A stretch of 64,000 nucleotides of DNA, taken from Omphiscola glabra (Eukaryota > Mollusca > Gastropoda > Lymnaeidae). A program made the position numbers and the translations under genes. Position 1 is the first letter of the stretch; each line of letters starts with the position of its first letter. Under the pieces are notes generated by a model that did not search any database, was not told the DNA's origin, and saw only the letters and a list, made by a program, of their open reading frames with translations. Positions 12,401-27,400 of this stretch are shown piece after piece. The DNA is taken from contig OZ024809.1 of NCBI GenBank assembly GCA_964017045.1, positions 496,001 through 560,000 of the forward strand, written 5' to 3'.

Positions 12401-15400
12401 TGCTCGTAATATTTAGGACATTAGATGAGCCCCAAGTTGCAAGTTTGGGAAACACTGTGTGAACCCAACCTGGCCTAAATCTGAGAAGTTACTCACAAAT
12501 TGACATGTGGTGAGTACCCTAAAATATGTTACATAATGACAGCTTGAGACCCTTTGTGTTCCAAGTAAGACAACTGACAATGTTGAAGGAGACAATAAAA
12601 AAGGATCTCGCACATGAAAATATTGTTTTATTAGCACAATGACAATGCCGAGGTCACCTCCAACCCGCAGTTGCTGAGGTCACCACCCACCAGCAGTTGC
12701 TGAGGTCACCTCCAACCCGCAGTTGCCGAGGTCACCTCCAACCAGCAGTTGCTGAGGTCACCACCCACCAGCAGTTGCTGAGGTCACCTCCAACCCGCAG
12801 TTGCCGAGGTCACCTCCAACCCGCAGTTGCTGAGGTCACCACCCACCAGCAGTTGCTTGGAAATGAACAAATGGTGAGTGAACAGATTTCTTGATACATA
12901 CATCTGATCAACAGAGCACAGCAACAAAAACAACCTTTAGAGATCTTATGAGTCAGTTGTTATCATACTTCTATTTGTCCTGTATGCTGAAAAAGGCTCT
13001 AAGCCGCAACGTTCACATCTCACTGTCCTGTCTTTTGATTCCAGCTTCAACATAGATTGTGTTACTATTTCATTCACATAGCTGGAATGCAGTCTTTCAA
13101 TTATGATCTATTCAATTAGAGTCCTCTAGTAAAAATCTTGAGTCTACATACAGTGCACCATTAACAGTAGAGCTTGAATGTCCAAATAAAACGACAACCA
13201 CATTTTGTTCATTTGTCTGCAGCATTGTAAGAGAATTTTCATGCTTTGGAATATGTCATCTTCAGATTACAGTGGTGTTTCCTTCATAGGCTTAAGGTGA
13301 GGGGGGATGTGATGTGTTTGGGTGGAAGGTAGGGAGGATGAGATGATCTTTGAACCAGTGTCTGTCGAATCAGTGAAAAAAAAATAAAATAGATGCTTAA
13401 AAAATACCCCCCTCTCCCCCAACCAAACATAAAAATGGCATATCACAGATGAGAAATATTTATTTTATAATCTGAGATATAATATGAGTGTATGGTGGGT
13501 CTGCCTCAGAAGCAAGATTGAACATGGAACAACAAGAGGTTACAGAGAGAACCAAATGTTTACTACGAAATAGAACTCCCAGGATTAGTTGTTGTAATGT
13601 AGATTTGAGCTTTCGTAATATAAATATAAATTTTTTAAAAATATGCAGCTCTCTTTACACTGACAAAACAGCCGATACACAAGTTTTCTATTTAAGCTTC
13701 CCCCCCCCCACACTCCTCAATCAGATCCCTGTGTTAGGTACTCAGTCAGATCCCTGTGTTGGCTACTCAGTCAGATCCCTGTGTTCGCTACTCAGTCAGA
13801 TCCCTGTGTTCGCTACTCAGTCAGATCCCTGTGTTGGCTACTCAGTCAGATCCCTGTGCTGGCTACTCAGTCAGATCCCTGTGTTGGCTACTCAGTCAGA
13901 TCCCTGTGTTCGCTACTCAGTCAGATCCATGTGTTGGCTACTCAGTCAGATCCCTGTGTTCGCTACTCAGTCAGATCCCTGTGTTGGCTACTCAGTCAGA
14001 TCCCTGTGTTGGCTACTCAATCAGATCCCTGTGTTGGCTACTCAGTCAGATCCCTGTGCTGGCTACTCAGTCAGATCCCTGTGCTGGCTACTCAGTCAGA
14101 TCCCTGTGTTGGCTACTCAGTCAGATCCCTGTGTTCGCTACTCAGTCAGATCCCTGTGTTGGCTACTCAGTCAGATCCCTGTGCTGGCTACTCAGTCAGA
14201 TCCCTGTGTTGGCTACTCAGTCAGATCCCTGTGTTGGCTACTCAGTCAGATCCCTGTGTTCGCTACTCAGTCAGATCCTTGTTTTGGCTACTCATTCAGA
14301 CCTCTGTGTTCAGGACTCACATATCCTTAGAATGTTTCTCATAATTTGGAGATCAATAGTTACAATTTTAAACCTGGGGCATACATTTTTTCTTAACCCG
14401 CCACACCAAAATAAACCTCTCATTATCACCACTACACCAACCTATTATTATCACCACTTACGCCACCCTCTCCCTATATCTCCGTATAACACCTTAGGAT
14501 AGTGGTCAGCAAACTCATTAGGCAAAAGAGCCAAAAATCAGTAGCAGGGCGATTACAACTTTTTTGAGAGACAAATTTCTTGTCAAGAACCATGCTTTTC
14601 AGAGCCAAAACCGATTGTGGCCCACTGGCCGAGCAGCACTCAGGTCGTTAAAGAGCCGCAATTTTCCGACCACTGCCTTAATAGATTAAATATAGTAAAT
14701 GCAGTATTCTGTCGGTCCTTTGTACTAGCGTCAACCCAAACATTATGTTAATCCCTTGTACTAGCGTCAACCCAAACATTCTGTTGGTCACTTGTACTAG
14801 CGTCAACCCAAACATTCTGTTAATCCCTTGTACTAGCATCAACCCAAACATTCTGTTAATCCCTTGTACTAGCGTCAACCCAAACATTCTGTTAATCCCT
14901 TGTACTAGCATCAACCCAAACATTTTGTTAATCCCTTGTACTAGCGTCAACCCAAACATTCTGTTAGTCACTTGTACTAGCATCAACCCAAACATTCTGT
15001 TAATCCTTTGTACTAGCGTCAACCCAAACATTCTGTTAATCCCTTGTACTAGCGTCAACCCAAACATTCTGTTAGTCACTTGTACTAGCATCAACCCAAC
15101 TATTCTGTTGGTCACTTGTACTAGCGTCAACCCAACCATTCTGTTAGTCCCTTCTACTAGCATCAACCCAAACATCATTTGGTCAATATTCACATCTGTA
15201 AATTATAAATTAAAACATTGCTTCTCAGAAAACATCACAAAGAAGATGTTTGTTATATTCACAAGTGTAGATTATAACATACACATTTCTCCTAAGAACA
15301 CATCACTGACAACAAGTTTGACAACATCCGCTAAGCTATAGGAGATCAATCCATGTTTACTGTCACTGAAGCCGGACCAGGATGAGGATGCTCTCGTGAT

Positions 15401-18400
15401 CAATGATATCAAGCAGATCCCACATCACAGCCGTTTGATTGTTCGGGCCAGGCCCCGGGTCAGCGGGAATGTGGCACAGCAGAAGCCGCCCATGAGAGGC
15501 AGACCCCCGCCGACCATGCTTGTGTAGTCATCCAGTTCGGGGGAGTTGAGGGACTCACAGTAGGTGCCGCTCTCCGAACCTGAGCTGTCTGACAGTCGCA
15601 GCTTGGAAAGGTCCACTGAGGGAAGGGGGATGTCAATGGTACAGGGAGTGGGGGGGGGAAGGTTTGGGAGGAATAGGTAATTTGGAGCATGGGGATCAAG
15701 GTATGTTGAATGGATTATAATATAAGGATTATCATTGTGAAAATTGGACAGTGAAGTAAGTGGTTGGGACAACAAGGCATGATGCAAAGAATTGTTAAAT
15801 GGAAGGAAATTTCAAGATTCAAATATCCCAATGATTAATATTGAATGATATAATATATATATATTTACATAGGATGCAAGGCAAATTATTATCCATAGTA
15901 TGAATATGCAGGGAAAATTTTTTTTAAAAGTTGGGTTCATTTAAGAGTGGTCAAATTGTTAGTGCCGATAGTTTAGTATTGAGGTAGAGGTTTATACCAT
16001 TTAAGGATATGGGGGCATTGGGGTGAGAAAAGGTTGGGTTTAGGTCATGGGCAAGGTGATGGGGTCAAGGAGAGGGGGAGGTAAGAGGCAGAGGGAAAGA
16101 TAAGCATGTTAGTAATATATATATAAGCATGCCTTTTCTTTTTGTGCCGACATAATTTTATCTCCCTTTAAGCTTTCAGCCCACACAAAGAACTCTTATT
16201 GACACAAGGAACTCTTATTGACACAAAGAACTCTTGTAAGTAAATAAGGGGCCAGGAACAAGCATCTTCTGCCCAAGATCGTGGAAAAATGAATGTGGTA
16301 AACTTTAAACATATACATATGTGGCAGATTTGGCCCTAACCTGACTTTCTGCATACGTGAGTAGAACAACATCAGCCAGATTATTTAAATCACGACCAAT
16401 TTAATTTAAAATAAGTCATTTCCCTAAAGTTACTAAGCAAGTAAAGCAGCAGAAACGTTCGTCAAAAGTTTGCCTTACAAATTTTCATATTGGTCAACTA
16501 GGAAAGTTATTAAAATAACTTTTTTTTTTTTTTACAAACATTTGCAGAGCTTTTTTTGTATAACACAAAAAAATTATCAACAGAAAAAAACAACAAAATT
16601 AATGTAAATGGAAAAATAAGTTTGAAAAAAAAAAAAAATGTTAAAATGAGCAAGTTAATCAGCTGAATAAGCAGATAACTAAGAGGAATACTTGAAATGA
16701 TAGGAGAGGTAATCTGTGTAACAAGCCTATTCTACAGCAACTTAGGATGAACTTAGGATGGCATTGGCATTGGATCATCCTCAATATATTAAACTACTCT
16801 CTGAAATTACTTGACTCTTGGTCTCAAATAGATGGGGGAGGTAGTCCCTCCATGCAGTAGACTACCTCTTTTAAAATATTAATAATGCTCAGTCTGTTTA
16901 GTTAGCCATCAATCTAATTCATGTATGTTTTGTTTCCATTTTTATCAATATCTCAATATAATTTATATTTTTATCAATAGCTCAATATAATTTATAATTT
17001 TTATCAATAGCTCGCTATAATTTATAATTTTTTATATTAATATCTCACTATACTTCAATACAATGTTTATCAATATTTCACAATATGTTTTATGAATAGC
17101 TCACTATAGTTTATATTGATATCCCACTATAATCTATATTTTTTATTAATATTTCAATATAATTTTTATCAATATTTCACCAAAATTTATATCAATATTT
17201 AAAGATAATTTATATTTTTTATATCAATATCTCACTATAATTCAACCAAATGGTAGCTAATTTTAATTTTGTTAATGCCTGCACTAGATGAACATTTCTT
17301 TCATTATTTTTCTACCTATAGTTTAGTCTGGCCTGCAGTATTGTATCTGCCTACTAGTAAAGAAGATTCCCATGCCTGCATATGGAAGCAGTCAGCAAGC
17401 CATAAAGAAAGCTGTAACAAGCCAAGGCAGGCAGCCATTTCTAGTCAGCCTAATCCACATAAATGAAAGCTGTCTGAAATTGATCCATTTACTTGGTTGT
17501 TGTTATTCTTCAGTCATGGGAATTAAGAGTCTACAAGTCAGTGGACATTACAATAACTATTTTTTAACTTTAAACTCTGGAAAATTTGCTATTATATTAT
17601 TCTTTATATATATATATAAATATAAATATAAAGATTAATGAATGCTTTGAAGGAGAAAATAAAAAGACAGTGCTTCTCAAACTAAGGATATGTAATATGT
17701 ATTTATCACTTCACTGTGTAATAGGTTAGTGAAGACAAACAGGACTTAAGCTACACATACTACTATGTCACAGTCACAAAACACACACCTTGTAATACAA
17801 CACACACTTTCTAATACAACACATGAGGTAAGGAAAAGCTTGAGAAACATTGGTGGGGATTATATTTGCTTCATTTTAGTTAGAATCCTCTATAAATGGA
17901 GTATAAATGAAGTATAAATGAAGTATAAATGAAGTATAAATGAAGTATAGATGAAGTATAAAGCTTTGACTTTTACTGGATGAGAGAAATGATGGTTGAG
18001 ATGAAGATGGGACAAGACATTAGAGATAAGATGGTAAACAGATGGTAAATGAAAGTCAGCAACATCACCAGGATATCAACAGTGAGTAGCAAACTGAAAT
18101 ACATGCACTAAAATCTACTGACTAAAGCCTACTGACAAATGACACTGCTAGCACTTAGCTGTAACAACACATAACAATAGTGGAAGGGTTATTGTTGAGT
18201 GGTGCAATCCAGATTGACACTTGTTTATACCTTACAAGTTTGTTTCATTTTTACATACTGGCAAGTTGGACATGATTAAACTAGGGTGGAATATTTCAGA
18301 TGCCTTTGTGACAGGGAAACTAGGGTGGAATATTTCAGATGCCTTTGTGACAGGGATTCAATTATTTTACAATTTACCTTAGTAAAGCTTCACTGAATAT

Positions 18401-21400
18401 AAAATGTAGGTTCAGGTTAAGAAATGGATTTCAATGCATGAAGCGCCAGCTGTCCCATGGTGGAATGGTAACATTGCCAACTGTCCCATGGTGGAATGGT
18501 AACAATGCCAGCTGTCCCATGGTGGAATGGTAACAATGCCAGCTGTCCAATGGTGGAATGGTAACATTGCCAACTGTCCCATGGTGGAATGGTAACAATG
18601 CCAGCTGTCCCATGGTGGAATGGTAACAATGCCAAATGTCCCATGGTGGAATGGTAACAATGCCAGCTGTCCCATGGTGGAATGGTAACAATGCCAGCTG
18701 TCCCATGGTGGAATGGTAACATTGCCAGCTGTCCCATAGTGGAATGGTAACAATGCCAGCTGTCTAATGGTGGAATGGTAACAATGCCAGCTGTCCCATG
18801 GTGGAATGGTAACATTGCAATCTGTCCCATGGTGGAATGGTAACATTGCCAACTGTCCCATGGTGGAATGGTAACAATGCCAGCTGTCCCATGGTGGAAT
18901 GTTATCATTGCCAGCTGTCCCATAGTGGAATGGTAACAATGCCAGCTGTCTAATGGTGGAATGGTAACAATGCATGCTGTCCCATAGTGGAATGGTAACA
19001 ATGCCAAATGTCCCATGGTGGAATGGTAACAATGCCAGCTGTCCCATGGTGGAATGGTAACATTGCCAGCTGTCCCATAGTGGAATGTTAACAATGCCAG
19101 CTGTCTAATGGTGGAATGGTAACAATGCCAGCTGTCTAATGGTGGAATGGTAACAATGCCAGCTGTCTAATGGTGGAATGGTAACAATGCCAGCTGTCTA
19201 ATGGTGGAATGGTAACAATGCCAGCTGTCTAATGGTGGAATGGTAACAATGCATGCTGTCCCATAGTGGAATGGTAACAATGCCAGCTGTCTAATGGTGG
19301 AATGGTAACAATGCCAGCTGTCCCATGATGGAATGGTAACATTGCCAGCTGTCCCATAGTGGAATGGTAACAATGCCAGCTGTCTAATGGTGGAATGGTA
19401 ACAATGCCAGCTGTCTAATGGTGGAATGGTAACAATGCCAGCTGTCCCATGGTGGAATGGTAACATTGCCAGCTGTCCCATAGTGGAATGGTAACAATGC
19501 CAGCTGTCCCATGGTGGAATGGTAACATTGCCAAATGTCCCATGGTGGAATGGTAACATTGCCAGCTGTCCCATGGTGGAATGGTAACATTGCCAGCTGT
19601 CCCATAGTGGAATGGTAACAATGCCAGCTGTCTAATGGTGGAATGGTAACAATGCCAGCTGTCCCATGGTGGAATGGTAACATTGCCAGCTGTCCCATAG
19701 TGGAATGGTAACAATGCCAGCTGTCCAATGGTGGAATGGTAACATGGCCAGCTGTCCCATGGTGGCATGGTAACAATGCCAGCTGTCCCATGGTGGAATG
19801 GTAACAATGCCAGCTGTCCCATGGTGGAATGGTAACAATGCCAGCTGTCCCATGGTGGAAATGGTAACAATGCCAGCTGTCCCATGGTGGAATGGTAATA
19901 ATGCCAGCTGTACCATGGTGGAATGGTAACAATGCCAGCTGTCCCATGGTGGAATGGTAACAATGCCAGTTGCCCCATGGTGGCATGGTAACAATGTCTG
20001 CCTTTTTGTTTAAAGGTTGTGCTTTCAATTTTCATCCAGTGTTAGTTATCCTGAGCAAACTGCCACATGTAATGGTCATGAGGGGATACCACATGGAATG
20101 GTCATGTGAGGGGAGGCCACATGGAATGGTCATGTGAGGGGAGGCCACATGGAATGGTCATGTGAGGGGAGGCCACATGGAATGGTCATGTGAGGCGAGG
20201 CCACATGGAATGGTCACGAGAACCAATAAGGGGAGGTTATTCTTGGGGGAGCAGTGAGTCTTTAGTAAAAATACCCTAATCATTGAAGTTGATGGACATT
20301 AAATCATCCTGGGGGGGGAATCAAAATAGATTGTCTGTGCAAATATAGCTGTAGCTGACAAAAGTTTATATTAATAATTTGTGGCATGGACCAATAAAAT
20401 GTGCACTTTCAATAAGCTCTTGAATTAACACAAGGGAAGTAAAACTAACTTTAAAAAGGGAGATAATTTACTACATTTCCATTTCTTAATACCTATTAAG
20501 AGAATGGAGGTGAAATAAAATGTTAAAAAGTAGTTTGTATTGCCAAGGCTAATCTGAACTGCACACTGCTGGTAAAAACAACAAGACAATTTAATTATGC
20601 AACTTTTCATGGCAAGGGAGGGGGAGCAATTATATCACATTCATCTAGTTCATGCACTTGAAAACAGTTGTGTGTTTTCTTTCTTTTTATTTGTTTAGTG
20701 CTGGCCTTAGAGTTGCCTACCTTTACCATCATTGGGTTTCTTTTTGGCCCCTTCTATTCTGCCTAGAATGTAAACACAGTTGTGTCCCATTTTAAAATGG
20801 AAAAAAAAAATCCACCAAAACATCTAACAGCAAAAAGGGGGTGGGGTGGGGGTGGTGTCATCCATCCAATGATGACCACTTAGATGATGGACACCACAGA
20901 CATTTCATTGACCAACAACACAGAACATGTTCACAACCAAGAAAATCAGCCACAAGAACAGCCAGTCAAAACTTAATAGAAATAAAATGTTGGGACATAC
21001 AGTCAGCAGACATTAACTATTAAATATTCAAAGGGACAGATTGGGAACATGATCTTTTGAGGAAAACTAAATATTATTTTGTCTGTTTTTCTCACTATAA
21101 TATATATGAGTGTCCCCAGGTCAAAGAGCCCAAAGGAATCAATATTTTAAACCAGTTAATACAATTGTACTAGAAAACCCTAAAACATTTCTATTTTAAA
21201 CTGGTGGCTGAAATAATCTCTACTGCAATAGTCATTTCAAAATATGAGACATCATACAGGAGGCTTTAAGACTTATTGGTTTTAAGACTTTCTTGCTTTA
21301 AGTCAAAGCAATTATCATAGTATTTTTTCATTATTAATAAAATTAGAAAATCTAAGGAGTCTGGAACAAAATTAAAAAAAAAAAAAAAAAAAAAATTTAA

Positions 21401-24400
21401 GCAAAATATTTTATGATTCAGAGTTAACTAAAAAACCTAACACATTGATAATATTATTTAGACCTAATTTCTACTGGCTAGGAATATTAAATGAGGCTAG
21501 CAGTTAACCGTAAGCTAACTAACAAATAGTCCTAATAATAGTCCTACCAATGGTCCTATTAACTGTCCTACTAATGGTCCTTTCCTATCCCCTTCAATTA
21601 ACAAATTCGCCAGAACAATTGCCCTATGTTTAGAGGGTTAATAATTGTCCAGTAAACCAAGTTAGACTGAAATGACCACCACAATAAAACCAAACAATGG
21701 ACCACCATCACTAAGCACTCAGACAAGACAACACTGACAGCCCAGCTCATGTCAAGACAGTTTTAGGAAGAAGATAAATGTTATCACTTGAAGACCTGAT
21801 TCAAACTAACAAAAAAAATAAATACTTGGAGATTGATAATTTAATTTTTAAAATAAGAAAAGAAAAATGATTTAGTATTTACTTAGATTAAAGAAGAGCA
21901 CAAAAATAAATTTAGTAAGTATTTATTTAGATTAAAGATGAGCACACAAAAAAGACACACAAAAACAACAATTTGTTTCCAGTTAAGTTAATGGTGCCAG
22001 ATTAAATCCAGATGTTTAATGGCTCTTATTAACATTTGTAATTCTCCACACATTCTTAAAAATATTCAATCTTCAAGTTTAGTTTAACAAATGGAATATT
22101 AATTTCAGCTATTGAATATTAGAAACCTCCTCTTAAGGAGAGGGAAAGATACCTAAGGTCCCCACATATCTAGTTAACCTGACTTCATAATGAACACTAG
22201 GAAAGTTGTGTGGGGGGGGGGGGGGGGGTTGAAATAACTGACAAGGCAATTGGTGATGACACAAAGACAAGTGGACAAGATTTACTCACATGAGTTGACC
22301 GTGTGCCTGGTTTTCACACTGTTACAATAGGCCTCAATCACCTGAAGGATGAAGGCATCTTCGTTGTACACTTTGGGATCATCTGTGATTGAAGTCAAAA
22401 CTTGAAGTGCCATACATTGGTTGTTTATTATTTAATTACAAAGTTTATAACAATAAGAGTGTCTAACTTTCAGATAAGAGTGTCTAACTTTCAGATAAGA
22501 GTGTCTAACTTTCAGATAAGAGAGTCTAACTTTCAGATAAGAGTGTCTAACTTTCAGATAAGAGTGTCTAACTTTCAGATAAGAGAGTCTAACTTTCAGA
22601 TAAGAGTGTCTAACTTTCAGATAAGAGTGTCTAACTTTCAGATAAGAGTGTCTAACTTTCAGATAAGAGTGTCTAACTTTCAGATAAGAGAGTCTAACTT
22701 TCAGATAAGAGTGTCTAACTTTCAGATAAGAGTGTCTAACTTTCAGATAAGAGTGTCTAACTTTCAGATAAGAGTGTCTAACTTTCAGATAAGAGTGTCT
22801 AACTTTCAGATAAGAGTGTCTAACTTTCAGATAAGAGTGTCTAACTTTCAGATAAGAGTGTCTAACTTTCAGATAAGAGTGTCTAACTTTCAGATAAGAG
22901 TGTCTAACTTTCAGATAAGAGTGTCTAACTTTCACTTTGACACCAGATATCAGCTATTATTTCACTTTGACACCAGATATCAGCTATTATTTCACTTTGA
23001 CACCAGATATCAGCTATTATTTCACTTTGACACCAGATCTCAGCTATTATTTCACTTTGACACCAGATATCAGCTATTATTTCACTTTGACACCAGATAT
23101 CAGCTATTATTTCCCTTTGACACCAGATATCAGCTATTATAAGTGTTATTTTATTCAATCCTTTTAATTAAAGTCAACGTTCAGAGATTATGAATGATGC
23201 ATTTTTTTTCTGCATAGGTGGAAAATTAATTAACAAATGAAGAGACAATGTTCAGAAAAGAAATGATGCTAAGGTCATATGGTTCTGTTACACAAGCTGC
23301 AATGCAATGACCAATCTGTGGTTACAACAGTGAACACAGCAGATCAAACAGTGCACACAAAATGTTTGCTTTATTTGACCCAACTTTGAACAGCTCTGAC
23401 AAATTTGATATTTTAACATTTTTTAACATTTTTGTATAAATAATATTTTGCAAGTAGAAAATATACTGACTATTCTATCTCCAATTAAGAAAGACATTAT
23501 TAACACCACCTCAGTTGTTACAATTTAAAAAATCATAAAATGCCCTGGGCATGAAATTTAGTTTGTCTACACTTCATTGTTAAGGAACATTTTTTGACTT
23601 GAAAGGTTAAATTTGGAGAAATTATAAGTTATAAAAAAATATAATAATAAAAAAAATAATTAAATTGTTAACTCTTTGCTTTCTGAATTCTTCATTCGGT
23701 TTGGGCTGTGAGGTTTTGGTCCAGTTAGTTAGATTTTGGTCCTGTTAGATTTTGGTACAGTTAGATTTTGGTGAATGAAAGAGACAACAAAATACAACAG
23801 TGAAATTAACTGACAGAATAACAGTCGTAAAGTTCAGCGATCACAGTAAAAGGAAATGAACAGAGAATAGAAATATTAAACATGTTACACATTATATGCA
23901 AATAAGTGGACATTCATGAACTAATAGTGGATCAAACAAAATCACTACTTTCCATCATAAAATGCTAACATGCATTCATTAAAGACGTTATTTTTTAAAA
24001 TTCCTGAATAGCTCGTATCTTTCCAATAAAATTTCTGAATAGCTCGTATCTTTCCAAAAAAATTCAAGTATTAGGTATTTAAAATAAAATTGGGTGGGAT
24101 CAGTTAATACTCCATTACTAAATCTGTTTGTAACATTAAAAGATTTCATGAAAACATTTTCAGAAAGTTTTAACTATATTTTAAAGATAAAAAAACCTCA
24201 GAAATCTCTGGAATGTACAATTTAGTTTCTCATTTAAATTAAAATGATTAAATTGTCTTAATCTTTGAATGCTTTTCACATGCCTCCATCTCAATTAATC
24301 CACAACCCACATTTAAAACATAATTCTTTTAAACTTTATTAATCAAGTCTCACACAAAACTGAAGTATATCCACATTGAATGTGAAACAGATTTTTAAAA

Positions 24401-27400
24401 TATAAATATGGAAAAACAAAACTGAACACCCCCCCCCCAATTAAAATGGAAACTAACCATGAGAGAATATCAGAAGAGGCAAATATTGATAAGCAGATCA
24501 AAACTTTAACAAAATAATAGAGCTCAAATAAAAAAAAATAGACATTGTTACATAGAGAACTATGTATATTGATCAGCACCACCTGGTAGCAATAGTGACA
24601 TTGTTACATAGAGAACTATGTATATTGATCAGCACCACCTGGTAGCAATAGTGACATTGTTACATAGAGAACTATGGATATTGATTGTGGGGTTAAATAG
24701 ACATAAATGCCCTTGGAACAGTGTCTTTTTTTCCTGGCGGTCAGTTCCAATTTGGAAGCTTTCTATTCATTTTTTTTTTCTTTTTCTTTTTGAATATTTA
24801 TTTGTTCAATTTCTCTGAAATGCTAGATCCTGTCACCAGGAGTGTTTGGTTGTGATGAAATTTTTCATTAGAAATTTTTTTATTTTTTTTAATGAATGTG
24901 TTATACTTAAATGATTGAGTCAAGAATTGGAAGATATTTAAAGAATATGTTATACTATATTGATTGAATCAAGAATTAGAAGTGATGCGGGCATTTTATT
25001 TATTACTTCTGAAGTGGGACATATAAAAAGTATAAATATTTCTAATGTTAATATATATATTTTGTGGGTTTGATCCCTAGTCTGGAAAAGTTTTCATCAA
25101 ATTTTTCCTGTAATGCACCTTGAGTTCACCAAATTTAAATTGTGCTCTGACTTGTAGCATCTTGTTAAAAATTAAATGTGAAACAAAAAAATAAAACAGA
25201 AAAAAGCTGTTGACACAAACACCACAGCCAGCAAACTAAAAAGTAGGCACACCACACATAGTTACAAAAAAAAGTAGGCACAACAAGAAGGGACGCAACT
25301 AACTTTTACTATGCCAGTCAGTTTCCTCCCCTGAGTATGTTCTGACTAAAAGAGAAAAATAAACAATTGACTGCAAGAGAATATTTCCTATTTCACAGTC
25401 AAACATTTTACAATCTTTTATTATGGACGCTTTCACTTTCAGGGAATCAAAGCATTTAACACACAGTGATACTTATGCACTTGGTGCTTGCATAACATAG
25501 GAAAAATAACTGACTAGATCAAAATTATTTTATTTTCATAATTAAATTTGTCTAATTTCTAATGCTTTGCTACAACTGATTAATTTGTGTAGGCCTATAG
25601 GATTGAAATTTTTAGGTAAACCCATATCCCACATGTTTTTTCTTTCTTTTTAAAAAAAAAAAAAACAACTATGAAAAGCTGGTCTCAACATCTGGAAACC
25701 AAAAAATGCAATCATTTCTTTGTTCAGTAAAGTTTCTCCTCACTTTGAACAAGAAACTAGGAATTACTATTGTTTCAATCCACCGTGTGTGTTTCAATCC
25801 ACTGTGTGCGTTTCAATTAAAATTGTGTGATATTTGGTGTTAATGCCAAATTTTGAAAATTATTCCAGCTAAAAATTCTGAATGTAGAAATAATGAAGCA
25901 AATATTGAAATCGAAGAAAGAACAAAGCTATAAATAACCTATGACATTGCCGACATATTCATCCTATGCATAAAAAAAGTAAGTACCATTTTACAGGATA
26001 TTTATCATCTAAATATAAGCAATCAGATTGCAAACTGAAAGAACACATCAAATAACATACACAGCAAGTTTTATACAACTCAATTTAAAATACATCTTAA
26101 AAACAATCATTCCACTTTAAAACAGTGCTTCTCACATTATTCAAAACAGTGCTTCTCAAATTATTCAAAACAGTGCTTCTCCAATTATTCAAGTATAAAA
26201 ATTTGTGACAGCCCAAGAAATGATCAAATTATTTGAACTATGACAGCCCAAGAAATGATCAAATTATTTGAACTATGTCACTGGCACTATTTCATTGTTT
26301 GAGAAACACTGGACTACCATAAATTTGTTGAGGTGTAAATAATCTTAGCATGAAATAACAAATGGCTGACAAGCTTTGTAAAGTGAAATGGCCACCATTT
26401 TATATCAATGGAAATACCTGGTTTTCTTTTGTTGGTCGTTTTGCGCGCCGCCCTCGGAGACTTGAGCACTTCCTCTCGGCACATAAGGGTCGGACGAGTC
26501 GGTGGTGACGGTCGCAGACAGGTGAAACTCCAGACAGAAGAGGGTTTGGTGGACGGTGGGAACTGCGGAGGAGGGGCCGTGGGTGGGTTGGATGAGATCA
26601 GGGCTGTTTTCGCAGGGGTCACTGTGCTGACGCTGGGCTGCGAACTGGACATCTGAAACATCAAATACTAACTTTTAATTTTTAAAATTATTTATTCGCT
26701 GATCTATTTTTCAAAAAGAAGACTCTGTTCTTAAGATCAAGGTTTTCTTTTTCACATGGATAAGTCAATAATAACATTAGAAAAGTCAAATGATCATGGA
26801 TAAGTCAATAATAGTATAGAAAAGTCAAATGATCATGGATAAGTCAATAATAACATAGAAAAGTCAAATGATCATGGATAAGTCAATAATAACATTAGAA
26901 AAGTAAAATGATCATGGATAAGTCAATAATAACATTCGAAAAGTCAAATGATCATGGATAAGTCAATAATAACATTAGAAAAGTCAAATGATCATGGATA
27001 AGTCAATAACAACATTAGAAAAGTCTAATGATCATTTTTTTAAAAAACTGAACCTTTTCCCTCAAAATTTTAGAATTTCCCTTTCACTTTCTTGTACTTA
27101 TCAAAATAACAATTTTCAAATGCAATGTGACAAGAATAATTAAAATTAGCTTAGCTTGTAAACGAACAACCATCATGTGAACCTGAACAAAATCAGATAT
27201 GTACACTAGCCATCATGTGAACCTGTATGCAAGTCATGTGTACATGTACGCAGGCAGCCCCGTACATTTAACCTACCATAAGTACTTGCAATGACTGAGG
27301 TTTGGAAGACGTGACCCCTGAGAGAGACAGTTGTTGGTTAAGTATGTCTAGCCAAGTTGTGACCTCTGACTTGGTGCCACAGAGAACTGTGATCTTCTCT

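Noticed and set aside
13488..14502. Repeat peptide with [14 protein letters not shown] pattern, possibly a secreted Cys-rich protein
   Set aside because: A 25-bp unit cycling through three frames gives the same peptide in each. No splice or signal peptide evidence.
15460..15699. Alternative minus-strand frame overlapping exon 16
   Set aside because: The frame with [16 protein letters not shown] has the correct phase and acceptor; the other frame is a shadow.
25060..25200. tRNA gene or SINE suggested by a B-box-like motif
   Set aside because: No matching A box or cloverleaf could be drawn, and no second copy was seen in the window.
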